From Ruegeria sp. THAF57 (GTDB lineage: Bacteria > Pseudomonadota > Alphaproteobacteria > Rhodobacterales > Rhodobacteraceae), in assembly GCF_903914075.1 (NCBI RefSeq), contig NZ_CAIWNQ010000008.1:124001-188000 (forward strand): a DNA stretch of 64,000 nucleotides, given 5' to 3'. The notes under the pieces were generated by a model. The model was not told the DNA's origin. It saw only the letters and a program-made list of their open reading frames with translations, and did not search any database. This document shows, one piece after another, positions 8,552 to 16,732 of the stretch. The position numbers and the translations under genes are program-made. Each line of letters starts with the position of its first letter. The stretch's first letter is position 1.

Positions 8552-9655
8552 ATGTCCAACCCCTCGCTCCTCATCCTGCCCGGAGACGGTATTGGCCCCG
8601 AAGTTATGGCCGAAGTCCGCCGCATCATCGACTGGTTCGGCGCGAACCGCGGTTTGGCGTTCGACGTGAGCGAGGATCTGGTCGGCGGTGCCGCCTATGA
8701 CGCCCATGGCAAGCCCCTGTCGGATGAGACCATGGCCAAGGCGCAAGAGGTTGACGCTGTGCTGCTAGGCGCGGTTGGTGGCCCGAAATACGACGATCTG
8801 GATTTCAGTGTAAAACCTGAACGCGGCCTTCTGCGCCTGCGCAAGGAAATGGACCTGTTTTCCAACCTGCGTCCAGCCCAATGCTTTGACGCGCTGGCCG
8901 ACTTCTCGTCGCTGAAAAAGGATATCGTTGCCGGTCTGGACATCATGATCGTGCGCGAACTGACCTCGGGCGTCTATTTCGGCGAGCCGCGCGGCATCTT
9001 CGAAGAAGGCAACGAACGCGTGGGCATAAACACCCAGCGCTACACCGAATCCGAGATCGAACGCGCCGCACGCTCGGCCTTTGAACTGGCGATGCGCCGG
9101 AACAAAAAGCTGTGCTCGATGGAAAAAGCCAACGTCATGGAATCGGGCATCCTGTGGCGCGAGGTCGTGGACCGTGTCGCCGAGGATTACCCCGAGGTTG
9201 AGCTGACCCATATGTATGCCGACAATGGCGCAATGCAGTTGGTTCGCGCGCCCAAGCAGTTTGACGTGATCGTCACCGACAACCTGTTCGGCGATATCCT
9301 GTCCGATTGCGCGGCGATGCTGACCGGATCGCTAGGGATGCTGCCCTCAGCCAGCTTGGGTGCACCGATGGCCAATGGCCGTCCCAAGGCGATGTACGAA
9401 CCGGTCCACGGCTCGGCCCCTGATATCGCGGGTCAGGGCAAGGCGAACCCGATCGCATGTATCCTCAGCTTCGCCATGGCGCTGCGCTATAGCTTTGACC
9501 AAGGCGCCGAGGCTGACCGACTGGAAGCCGCAATTGAGAAGGTTCTGGCCGATGGCGTCCGCACCGCCGACCTGCTGGCCGAAGAGGGCGTGCAGCCTGT
9601 GTCGACCACCGAAATGGGTGACGCAATTCTGGCGGCGCTGGACGAAACCGTCTGA
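8552..9655 (+). CDS. leuB: 3-isopropylmalate dehydrogenase
   Basis: A 367-residue NAD-dependent beta-decarboxylating dehydrogenase, the third enzyme of leucine synthesis. It oxidises 3-isopropylmalate to the keto acid that loses CO2. The motifs are [14 protein letters not shown] (N terminus), the arginines of the substrate site in [32 protein letters not shown], the Asp-rich metal site near [20 protein letters not shown] and [18 protein letters not shown]. The frame opens at 8525, but ATG 8552 has AAGGAGA at good spacing and matches the family start. It is separated from leuCD by four other genes. A strong terminator follows. Confidence 0.98.
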   Translation: MSNPSLLILPGDGIGPEVMAEVRRIIDWFGANRGLAFDVSEDLVGGAAYDAHGKPLSDETMAKAQEVDAVLLGAVGGPKYDDLDFSVKPERGLLRLRKEMDLFSNLRPAQCFDALADFSSLKKDIVAGLDIMIVRELTSGVYFGEPRGIFEEGNERVGINTQRYTESEIERAARSAFELAMRRNKKLCSMEKANVMESGILWREVVDRVAEDYPEVELTHMYADNGAMQLVRAPKQFDVIVTDNLFGDILSDCAAMLTGSLGMLPSASLGAPMANGRPKAMYEPVHGSAPDIAGQGKANPIACILSFAMALRYSFDQGAEADRLEAAIEKVLADGVRTADLLAEEGVQPVSTTEMGDAILAALDETV

Positions 9656-9675
9656 TCACACAGCCATACAGATGC

Positions 9676-9704
9676 AAAAGGCGGTGCCCAGCGCACCGCC
9701 TTTT
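9676..9704. terminator. Bidirectional terminator between leuB and the PBP gene
   Basis: AAAAGGCGGTGC and GCACCGCCTTTT form a 12-bp stem with a 5-base loop. A T run follows on the plus side and the A run at the other side gives Ts on the minus strand. It serves the convergent ends of leuB (9655) and the PBP gene (9716). Confidence 0.9.
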
Positions 9705-9715
9705 TCTTTGCCCGA

Positions 9716-11902
9716 TCAGTTGCCGAAAATATTGTTCAACAGGTTGTTGATGGCATTTTCGAACCCGTTGCCCTGCTTGCGGCGTTGCTGCCGGGGCTGC
9801 GCGGTTCGTACGGGCGGGTCCGGGGCCAACATCGGCAAGGGCGTCGGCGTCATCCCCTCGGTCACGCGCAGCATGGTTTCCTTCCAGATTTCCGCAGGCA
9901 ACCCGCCGCCGGTGACACCGGAAAGCGGCGTGTTGTCGTCATAACCCATCCAGACACCCGCCACGTAATCCGCCGTGAATCCGATGAACCACGCATCGCG
10001 CGCGGCCTGAGTCGTGCCGGTCTTGCCCGCCACCTGCCAGCCCGGAAGCTGCGCCCGCGCGCCGGTGCCTTCCGAGACCACGCGCTCCATCATCCATGTC
10101 AGTTGCTTGGCCGCCTTGTCGTTGATGACACGCTCTCCGATGCCGGTCGTCGTCACCATGACGGGCGTCTGGTCCCCCAGCAGCTTCAACTCGGTCAGGC
10201 CATAAGGCTCCACGGACGAGCCACCGTTCAGGATACCCGCATAAGCCCCTGTCATCTCGATCAGCGTGCTTTCCGACGCGCCCAGGGCAAGGGCGGGGCC
10301 CTCGGCCAGATCATTGGCAATTCCAAAACCGCTGGCGACGGTGCGGACGTTTTCAAGCCCCGCAACCTCGGCCACTTTAACGGCCGGGATGTTCAAAGAG
10401 TTCTTCAGCGCATCCGCAAGCGTGACCCGGCCATAGAACTTGTTGGTATAGTTTTTGGGGCACCACTGACCCGAACCGGGAATATTGATGCAATAGGGCT
10501 CGTCCACCACCGTATCCAGCGGGGAATACCCAAGCTCCAGCGCTGTCGCGTAGACGAAGGGTTTGAAGGATGATCCGGTCTGCCGCAATGCCTGCGTCGC
10601 GCGATTGAACGCACCTGATACGCGCGTCTTGCGACCGCCGACCATGGCGCGCACAGCCCCATCTGCGGACATCACGACAATCGCAGCCTGCGCCTTGGAC
10701 CCTTCGCGGACCTTTTCCTGAAAGATATATTGCAGCGCCTCTTCAGCCGATTTTTGCAGGCGCTGATCCAAAGTAGTCCGGATCACCACGTCCTCGGTCG
10801 TGTTGCGGGTGAAGAACTCGGGCCCGCTGGCCATGACCCAATCGGCGAAATATCCGCCTGCACGCGCGGCGGCGGCTTCGGACAATTCTGCGGGGCGGGT
10901 GCGGGCTTCGCTCGCCTGCGCGGGGGAAAGATATCCTTGATCCTCCATCAATCCGACCACCAGACGCGCCCGATCCTGCGAGCGTTGCAGGTTGTTCGTC
11001 GGCGCATACCGGGTCGGCGCAACCAGAAGGCCCGCCAGCATCGCGGCCTCGGACGGAGATACTTCGGCGGCTGAAATCCCGAAATACCGCTGGCTGGCCG
11101 CCTCGAACCCTCGCGCACCTGCGCCAAGGAACGCCCGGTTCAGATAGATGGTAAGGATTTCGTCCTTGGAGTATTTGACTTCCATCGCCATCGCGTAAAC
11201 GGCTTCCTTGGCCTTGCGCCACAACGACCCCTGACGGCAATCAGATTCATAGGCCGCCTCGGACTCCCACTCAGCCGGATCGTAAGGAACGCCCAGACAT
11301 AGCAACTTGGCCGTCTGCTGCGTGATGGTCGAACCGCCATGGCCCGACAGCGGCCCCCTGCCTTCGCTCAGGTTGATGCGCACGGCGCTGGCAACCCCGC
11401 GCGGGCTAACACCGAAATGGCGATAGAACCGCTTGTCCTCGGTCGCGATGACCGCGTGTTTAAGGTGCGGGGACACCGTATCAGCCGTAATGACACCGCC
11501 AAACTGATCACCGCGCCATGCAAACACTTTACCGTCGCGGTCCAGCATCGTGACCGACCCGCGCGCGCGGCCGTCCAAAAGCGAATCGACATCGGGCAGC
11601 GAGGTGTAGACAACGCCAATCGCCAGCGCCAGCAACAGCGCGCAAACGGCCCCGACGCGCCATGTCACACCCCAGATCATCCGCCATAGCCAGCGGAACA
11701 TACGGCGGAATATTCCTCCGCCGCCCCCGGCCGATTTCTTGCGTGTTTTCTTGCGGGTGGGCTTTCGTGTGGAGGTTTTGCGGGCGACAGCCTTCTTTCC
11801 CGCAGGTTTCGCGGTGCGTTTGGTCGCCTTGGGTTTCCGGCCCTTGGACGGGTGTCTTTTATCCGCCACCAAAGGAGTTTTGCGGCGCTTGGAATCTGTC
11901 AT
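9716..11902 (-). CDS. Class A penicillin-binding protein 1A (glycosyltransferase/transpeptidase)
   Basis: A 728-residue bifunctional peptidoglycan synthase. The N-terminal 60 residues are very rich in Lys, Arg and Thr (cytoplasmic tail), followed by a membrane helix (VGAVCALLLALAIGVVYT). The glycosyltransferase domain carries ATEDKRFYRHFGVSPRGV and GHGGSTITQQTAKLLC. The transpeptidase domain has the SxxK box in TGSSFKPFVYA, SLN in KNSLNIPAV and KTGTT. The frame is open to 12001, but ATG 11902 (MTDSKRRKTP) gives the sensible tail. It polymerises and cross-links glycan strands on the outer face of the inner membrane. The low-complexity basic tail is longer than in E. coli PBP1a and may bind partners or the membrane surface. 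Confidence 0.95.
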   Translation of the reverse strand: MTDSKRRKTPLVADKRHPSKGRKPKATKRTAKPAGKKAVARKTSTRKPTRKKTRKKSAGGGGGIFRRMFRWLWRMIWGVTWRVGAVCALLLALAIGVVYTSLPDVDSLLDGRARGSVTMLDRDGKVFAWRGDQFGGVITADTVSPHLKHAVIATEDKRFYRHFGVSPRGVASAVRINLSEGRGPLSGHGGSTITQQTAKLLCLGVPYDPAEWESEAAYESDCRQGSLWRKAKEAVYAMAMEVKYSKDEILTIYLNRAFLGAGARGFEAASQRYFGISAAEVSPSEAAMLAGLLVAPTRYAPTNNLQRSQDRARLVVGLMEDQGYLSPAQASEARTRPAELSEAAAARAGGYFADWVMASGPEFFTRNTTEDVVIRTTLDQRLQKSAEEALQYIFQEKVREGSKAQAAIVVMSADGAVRAMVGGRKTRVSGAFNRATQALRQTGSSFKPFVYATALELGYSPLDTVVDEPYCINIPGSGQWCPKNYTNKFYGRVTLADALKNSLNIPAVKVAEVAGLENVRTVASGFGIANDLAEGPALALGASESTLIEMTGAYAGILNGGSSVEPYGLTELKLLGDQTPVMVTTTGIGERVINDKAAKQLTWMMERVVSEGTGARAQLPGWQVAGKTGTTQAARDAWFIGFTADYVAGVWMGYDDNTPLSGVTGGGLPAEIWKETMLRVTEGMTPTPLPMLAPDPPVRTAQPRQQRRKQGNGFENAINNLLNNIFGN

Positions 11903-12026
11903 TTCCGAACTCTGCCCGGTTATCGTTTTGAGGCACCATACCCTGCCACACCCGTGAAGTTGAGGTCCGAATTTCCGGTAAATTGCTTCCTTAATTCGCA
12001 CATTTTTTAAGCATATATCTCAAACT

Positions 12027-12043
12027 GTGCAAAAATTGTGCAC
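12027..12043. promoter_or_regulatory. Possible nitrogen-regulation site upstream of glnK
   Basis: GTGCA-N7-TGCAC, a 17-bp interrupted palindrome (also readable as a TGTGCA direct repeat), lies 118 bp upstream of glnK. Its TGCAC element recalls NtrC half-sites, but arm order and spacing differ from the enteric consensus. I could not find a clear sigma-54 -24/-12 pair nearby, so this is weak. Confidence 0.3.
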
Positions 12044-12160
12044 CTAGCTGCAAATTTCCCCAGCGTCCGGTCGCACTCGGAGTTCCTTAAAACCGTCAGC
12101 CGCGCTTTTTTGCTGCGAGTGCAAACAAGCCGGACAGACCGGGAAGCAGAGGGGATCAAC

Positions 12161-12499
12161 GTGAAACTGATCATTGCGACAATCAAGCCGTTCAAGCTGG
12201 AGGAGGTGCGCGAGGCACTGACCGAAGCTGGCGTGCGCGGCATGATGGTGACCGAAATCAAGGGCTTCGGCTCGCAATCGGGTCACACAGAAATCTATCG
12301 CGGCGCGGAATATGCCGTGAACTTCGTGCCCAAGATCAAACTGGAAATCGTGGTGCCCGCTGCGATGGCCGACCAGATCGTCGAGACCATCACCAAAACC
12401 GCCAAGACCGGCAAGATCGGTGACGGCAAGATTTTCGTCCTCGATGTCGAGCAGGCCCTGCGCGTGCGGACCGGGGAAACCAACGAAGAGGCGCTGTAA
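12161..12499 (+). CDS. glnK: PII signal-transduction protein GlnK
   Basis: A 112-residue PII protein, the standard length. The T-loop shows the uridylylation tyrosine Tyr51 in EIYRGAEYAVNFVPK. The C-terminal signature GKIGDGKIFVLDVEQALRVR is intact. PII trimers sense 2-oxoglutarate and ATP/ADP and, when not uridylylated, block the ammonium channel. The frame is open from 12038, but the GTG at 12161 gives the exact PII N terminus (MKLIIATIKPFKLEEV) and has GAGGGGAT upstream. amtB follows 33 bp downstream, the classic glnK-amtB operon, normally induced by nitrogen limitation. Confidence 0.97.
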   Translation: MKLIIATIKPFKLEEVREALTEAGVRGMMVTEIKGFGSQSGHTEIYRGAEYAVNFVPKIKLEIVVPAAMADQIVETITKTAKTGKIGDGKIFVLDVEQALRVRTGETNEEAL

Positions 12500-12532
12500 G
12501 CGCCCCCACTCACAATCATTCGAGGACTGACA

Positions 12533-13843
12533 ATGAACCTGATGAAATCTCTCATCCCTGCTGCCGCGATCGTCGCGCTGCCGCAGATGGGTCTGGCGCA
12601 AGAGGCCGCCGACGGCGAAGCCGCGCTCCATACCCAGTATATCTTCACCACGCTGCTGTTCCTGATGGCAGGGTTCCTAGTCTTCTTCATGGCGGCAGGT
12701 TTTGCCATGCTGGAAGGCGGTCTGGTGCGTTCCAAGAACGTCGCCATGCAGATGATCAAGAACGTGGCGCTGTTTTCCATAGCCGCGATCATGTACTGGC
12801 TGGTTGGCTTCAACACGATGTATCCGGGCGACTTCAATGGTTTCTTTGCCATTGGCGGCCCAACCGTGCTTGACCCGGTCGGCGTCGACCCTGCCGAGGC
12901 TGCTTTGGACTATGCCTCGATCGGTTCGGACTTCTTCTTCCAGTTGGTCTTTGTGGCTGCAACCGCCTCCATCGTGTCAGGTGCCGTTGCCGAACGGATC
13001 AAGCTGTTCCCCTTCCTGATCTTCGTCGTTGTGCTGACCGGTATCATGTACCCGATTTCGGGTTCCTGGCAGTGGGGTGGCGGCTGGTTGTCTGAAGCTG
13101 GCTTCTCGGATTTCGCTGGCTCGACCGTCGTACACTCGGTCGGTGGCTGGGCAGCGCTGGCAGGCGCGATCATCCTTGGCCCACGGATCGGCAAGTACAA
13201 GGACGGCAAGGTCCATCCGATGCCCGGTTCGAACCTGGCACTGGCGACCCTGGGTACGTTCATCCTGTGGCTGGGTTGGTTCGGCTTTAACGGCGGCTCG
13301 CAGCTTGCGATGGGCACCGTGGGCGACATAACAGACGTCTCGCGTATCTTCGCCAACACCAACATGGCCGCCGCTTCGGGCGCTGTTACAGCCCTGATCC
13401 TGACACAACTGCTGTACAAAAAGCCTGACCTAACCATGGTGCTGAACGGCGCGCTTGCTGGTCTGGTGTCGATCACGGCCGAACCTCTGGCCCCGACCCT
13501 GTTCGGTGCACTGTGGATCGGTGCTGTCGGCGGTATCATCGTGGTCTTCGCGGTTCCGATGCTGGACAAGTTCAAGATCGACGACGTTGTTGGTGCAATT
13601 CCGGTTCACCTGTTCGCAGGCATCTGGGGCACCATCGCCGTGATCTTCTACGGCGAAGCATCCTTGGGCACCCAGCTTCTCGGTATCGCAGCCTACGGCG
13701 TGTTCACCTTTGTCGGCGCGCTGATCCTGTGGAGCATCCTGAAAGCCGTTGTCGGCATTCGCGTCAGCGAAGAGGACGAGATCAACGGCCTCGACATGGC
13801 AGAACTGGGGATGGAAGCATATCCCGAATTCTCCAAAGGCTAA
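12533..13843 (+). CDS. amtB: Ammonium transporter AmtB
   Basis: A 436-residue Amt-family protein with a cleavable signal peptide (about residues 1-22, ending GLAQ) and eleven expected helices. Family motifs are AGFAMLEGGLVRSKNV, FFFQLVFVAATASIVSGAVA, the pore-His region SGSWQWGGGWL and STVVHSVGGWAALAGA (first pore His), and the second pore His in IGAIPVHLFAGIWGTI-type sequence near residue 360. It conducts NH3/NH4+ across the inner membrane and is gated by GlnK, encoded just upstream. A strong terminator follows. Confidence 0.97.
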   Translation: MNLMKSLIPAAAIVALPQMGLAQEAADGEAALHTQYIFTTLLFLMAGFLVFFMAAGFAMLEGGLVRSKNVAMQMIKNVALFSIAAIMYWLVGFNTMYPGDFNGFFAIGGPTVLDPVGVDPAEAALDYASIGSDFFFQLVFVAATASIVSGAVAERIKLFPFLIFVVVLTGIMYPISGSWQWGGGWLSEAGFSDFAGSTVVHSVGGWAALAGAIILGPRIGKYKDGKVHPMPGSNLALATLGTFILWLGWFGFNGGSQLAMGTVGDITDVSRIFANTNMAAASGAVTALILTQLLYKKPDLTMVLNGALAGLVSITAEPLAPTLFGALWIGAVGGIIVVFAVPMLDKFKIDDVVGAIPVHLFAGIWGTIAVIFYGEASLGTQLLGIAAYGVFTFVGALILWSILKAVVGIRVSEEDEINGLDMAELGMEAYPEFSKG

Positions 13844-13862
13844 GACCTGAGTTCACCACTCA

Positions 13863-13888
13863 AAGGCCGGGCGTTCGCGCCCGGCCTT
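13863..13888 (+). terminator. Terminator of glnK-amtB
   Basis: AAGGCCGGGCG, loop TTCG, CGCCCGGCCTT: a perfect 11-bp GC-rich stem with a stable UUCG tetraloop, 20 bp after amtB and followed by ATCTTTT. Confidence 0.93.
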
Positions 13889-13914
13889 ATCTTTTGGAAT
13901 TGCCCAAAAACAAA

Positions 13915-13940
13915 AAAGCCGCGCAATGCTGCGCGGCTTT
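13915..13940 (-). terminator. Terminator of the sulfurtransferase-aminotransferase operon
   Basis: AAAGCCGCGCA, a 4-base loop, TGCGCGGCTTT: a perfect 11-bp stem. Read on the minus strand it is followed by TTTTTTG, just after the end of the aminotransferase gene (13960). Confidence 0.93.
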
Positions 13941-13959
13941 GTGGGTAGTTATGGATAAC

Positions 13960-15144
13960 TCAGACGCCGACGTCGACAATCGCCTGTGCCAGAATCGGCA
14001 CCGTGTTGGCGTTCAGACCCGCGATGTTCAACCGGCTGTCGCCGACCATGTAGATGCCGTGATCAGAACGCAGCTTCTCGACCAGTTCAGGTGCCGCCCC
14101 CAGACGCGAGAACATGCCGCGATGCTGAGCGACAAAGCCGAACCGGTCCGATCCGCTCAGGCGCTGCAATTCGTCGGCCAGTTGTTGGCGCAGACCCAGC
14201 ATGGACAGGCGAACCTCTTCCAGCTCGGCCGCCCAATCCGCGCGCAAGGCGTCGTCATTCAGGATCGTCGTCACAACCCGCGCGCCATGATCGGGCGGGA
14301 AGGAATAGTTCTGGCGGTTCAGAAACGCCAGCGTCGACTGGTTCAGCGCCGTCTGCGCCGCATCATCACTGATCGCCATCAACAGGCCAGTGCGTTCGCG
14401 ATATACACCGAAGTTCTTGGAACAAGACGCCGCGATCAGGCAACGCTTGACCGACGAGGCAACAAGGCGGGTAGCCTGCGCATCTTCCTCAAGACCATCA
14501 CCGAAACCCTGATAGGCGATGTCGATCATCGCCACGAGGCCAAGCTCGTTGATGATGTTCACGACCTCTTGCCACTGAACCATGTTCAGATTGGCTCCGG
14601 TCGGGTTGTGGCAGCAGCCATGCAGCAGAACCACGTCGCCCGCCTTGGCCGTTTTCAGGTCTTCGACCATGCCATCGAAATCAACGCCTCGGGTCTCACC
14701 GTCGAAATAGCGGTACGGGACGGTCTCCATCCCCAGATAGTTCAGGATCGACAGGTGGTTCGGCCATGTTGGGTTCGACACAAAGACGCGCGCCGAAGGG
14801 TTGGCCATGCGGATCATCTCGAACGCTTGCCGACACGCGCCGGTGCCACCGGGCGTCGCTACAGCCGCGATGTTGCCGCGCGGAACCGAGGTGCCAAGGA
14901 TCAGGCCGATCATCGCATCCGCAAAAGCCGGATCGCCCGCCAGACCGGTATAGGCCTTGCTCTCCTGTTCTTCCAGAATGCGCTTTTCAGCCGCTTTCAC
15001 CGCGCGCATGACCGGGGTCACGCCTTCAGCATTCTTGTAGACGCCAACACCCAGGTCGATCTTCTGATCGCGCGGGTCTTCGCGGTACATCTGCATCAGC
15101 GCTAGGATCTTATCGGCGGGCTGCGGTTTGAGGTTTTCGAACAT
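13960..15144 (-). CDS. Aromatic/aspartate aminotransferase (class I, PLP)
   Basis: A 394-residue subgroup I-alpha aminotransferase of the AspC/TyrB type. The N terminus MFENLKPQPADKILALM, the hinge region GVGVYKN, PTWPNHLSI, HGCCHNPTG and the PLP lysine in SCSKNFGVYRERTGLL are all present. It swaps amino groups between glutamate and an aromatic or dicarboxylic keto acid. The sequence does not fix aspartate versus tyrosine/phenylalanine preference. The frame extends to 15189, but ATG 15144 has GGAGAG upstream and overlaps the stop of the sulfurtransferase gene (TGATG), so the two are coupled. Pairing with the sulfurtransferase fits cysteine transamination to 3-mercaptopyruvate, which that enzyme would consume. 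Confidence 0.93.
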   Translation of the reverse strand: MFENLKPQPADKILALMQMYREDPRDQKIDLGVGVYKNAEGVTPVMRAVKAAEKRILEEQESKAYTGLAGDPAFADAMIGLILGTSVPRGNIAAVATPGGTGACRQAFEMIRMANPSARVFVSNPTWPNHLSILNYLGMETVPYRYFDGETRGVDFDGMVEDLKTAKAGDVVLLHGCCHNPTGANLNMVQWQEVVNIINELGLVAMIDIAYQGFGDGLEEDAQATRLVASSVKRCLIAASCSKNFGVYRERTGLLMAISDDAAQTALNQSTLAFLNRQNYSFPPDHGARVVTTILNDDALRADWAAELEEVRLSMLGLRQQLADELQRLSGSDRFGFVAQHRGMFSRLGAAPELVEKLRSDHGIYMVGDSRLNIAGLNANTVPILAQAIVDVGV

Positions 15145-15998
15145 CAGGTCTCTCCGGTTGCGACGGGCAGGGTGGGGAACGCACCCCATTCAGCCCAGGA
15201 GCCGTCATAAAGCGAATGGTCTTTTTTGCCCAAGCGTTCCAACGCAAGGCTGAGGATCGCGGCAGTTACACCCGACCCGCATGAGGTAATGGCGGGTTTC
15301 GAAAGGTCCACGCCAGCGGCCTCGAACACGGTGCGGCATTCATCGGGCGACTTCATCGTGCCGTTCTTGTTCAGCAGCGTATCAAACGGCACATTGCGCG
15401 AGCCTGGAATATGACCCGAACGCAAGCCTTCACGCGGCTCGGCGCTTGTCCCTGCAAATCGGGCGGCAGAGCGTGCATCAATGATCTCGTGATCGGCCAA
15501 CTTCGCCGCAGCAGATACCTGCGTGACGTCCCGCACCAGATGGTTTTGCACGCGCACCGTCATGTGACGGTCACGAATGACCGGAGGAAGGTCTTCGATC
15601 TCACGCCCTTCAGCCTGCCATTTGGGGAAACCGCCATCCAGAACAGCGACGTTTTCCTGACCCATCAGACGGAACAGCCACCAGACCCGCGCGGCGGACA
15701 TCAACCCGGCGCCATCATAGACCACCACCTGATGACCATCCCCAACCCCCATCGCCCGCAGGCGCGACATGAACTTTTCAACCGGGGGCGCCATGTGCGG
15801 CAAATCCGAGCGGCGATCCGAGATCTCGTCAATGTCAAAGAACCGCGCGCCGGGAATATGGGCCGCGTCATACTCGGCCTTTGCATCCCGCCCTTGCTGC
15901 GGCAAATACCATGAACCGTCCAGAACCCGCAGGTCCGGGTCCTTGAGATGGGCTGCAAGCCATTCGGTTGAAACGAGGGTTTTCGGATCGTCCTGCAT
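15144..15998 (-). CDS. sseA: 3-mercaptopyruvate sulfurtransferase
   Basis: A 284-residue two-domain rhodanese. The catalytic loop CGSGVTA begins at Cys240; this loop type is typical of 3-mercaptopyruvate rather than thiosulfate sulfurtransferases. Other signatures are VLDGSWYLP, DAAHIPGARFFDIDEISD and SGHIPGSRNVPF. It moves sulfur from 3-mercaptopyruvate to a thiol or cyanide, giving pyruvate. The ATG at 15998 is used; a TTG just before it is in frame. It is translationally coupled to the downstream aminotransferase, which could supply mercaptopyruvate from cysteine. Confidence 0.93.
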   Translation of the reverse strand: MQDDPKTLVSTEWLAAHLKDPDLRVLDGSWYLPQQGRDAKAEYDAAHIPGARFFDIDEISDRRSDLPHMAPPVEKFMSRLRAMGVGDGHQVVVYDGAGLMSAARVWWLFRLMGQENVAVLDGGFPKWQAEGREIEDLPPVIRDRHMTVRVQNHLVRDVTQVSAAAKLADHEIIDARSAARFAGTSAEPREGLRSGHIPGSRNVPFDTLLNKNGTMKSPDECRTVFEAAGVDLSKPAITSCGSGVTAAILSLALERLGKKDHSLYDGSWAEWGAFPTLPVATGET

Positions 15999-16080
15999 CA
16001 AAGCCTCCCCAAAGCGAGCTTGGGTTTTCCCTATACGCGCGGGGATGCGGGTTCAAGGCTGGATAAGGTCGCGGGTCCGC

Positions 16081-16626
16081 TTATCCGGCCTGACCATAGT
16101 GGTGCATGTTCAGAAATGCGGCACCCTTATCACCCGCCCGATAACCATGGGGAATGTCTGCAGCAAAGCGCAGGCCCTGCCCGGCTTGCAACGGCACCCA
16201 TTCCCCATCGCGCAAGATATCCAGCGCCCCTTTCAGCACGAACACTTCTTCGGTTACGCCGGCGGCATGGGCGGCGGATTCGTGGCTCTGGTTTGGGGCA
16301 AGATCGACGTGGAAGGTTTCCGCGCCAAGTGCGGGATCATAGGGGAAGACGATCTTGACCTCGATACTGCCGGGAAAGGTCACTGTGTGGAACAGGCTGG
16401 AATCGGCAGGGTCGCGCAGCGCCGACGACCCGATCAAAGCACTAAGTGGCAGTTGGAATCCTTTGGCGATCTTCCACAGGGTCGCGATGGTCGGGCTGGA
16501 TTCGCCCCGCTCGATCTGGCCCAGCATGGCCTTGCTGACGCCTGTCATCTCGGCCACCTTGGACAGGCTCAGCCCCGAGGCCGCGCGCACATCCCGCAGT
16601 TTCAGCGTTATATCATCCGGTGCCAT
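16081..16626 (-). CDS. XRE-family regulator with C-terminal cupin domain
   Basis: A 181-residue protein. It has an N-terminal helix-turn-helix of the Cro/cI type (residues about 8-57; [20 protein letters not shown]) and a C-terminal cupin (about 95-180; [29 protein letters not shown]) that probably binds a small effector. The frame reaches 16668 but that start lies inside an operator; ATG 16626 is taken. It is divergent from ilvD, and the shared gap holds a twin palindrome that this protein probably binds, so it likely regulates itself and perhaps ilvD. It could instead control a transporter elsewhere. Confidence 0.9.
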   Translation of the reverse strand: MAPDDITLKLRDVRAASGLSLSKVAEMTGVSKAMLGQIERGESSPTIATLWKIAKGFQLPLSALIGSSALRDPADSSLFHTVTFPGSIEVKIVFPYDPALGAETFHVDLAPNQSHESAAHAAGVTEEVFVLKGALDILRDGEWVPLQAGQGLRFAADIPHGYRAGDKGAAFLNMHHYGQAG

Positions 16627-16650
16627 ATCGTTCGTCTTTCGAATCCTCTT

Positions 16651-16691
16651 GTGCGTTATAGCGCACATGTGTTACGTGCGCTATAACGCAC
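16651..16691. promoter_or_regulatory. Twin 16-bp inverted-repeat operator between the XRE-cupin gene and ilvD
   Basis: GTGCGTTATAGCGCAC at 16651-16666 and GTGCGCTATAACGCAC at 16676-16691 are exact reverse complements, separated by nine bases. Each arm is itself a palindrome but for one base pair, so there are two dimer sites whose centres are 25 bp apart (about two and a half helical turns). TATA-like cores inside the arms may double as -10 elements, so binding would block both divergent promoters. This is one of the clearest operators in the window. Confidence 0.85.
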
Positions 16692-16732
16692 ACACCCCGC
16701 CATCGCAACCGGGGCATAAGGGAAACAGCATC

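Noticed and set aside
12002..12160. Sigma-54 promoter for glnK-amtB
   Set aside because: I looked for a GG-N10-GC (-24/-12) pair and found no convincing match, so none is annotated.
13513..15105. 530-codon plus-strand frame across the amtB end and the aminotransferase
   Set aside because: It runs through two strong terminators and two real genes on different strands, so it is not a credible gene.
16626..16668. Longer XRE-cupin protein starting at 16668
   Set aside because: That start falls inside the twin operator, and the added residues are not part of the helix-turn-helix family N terminus.
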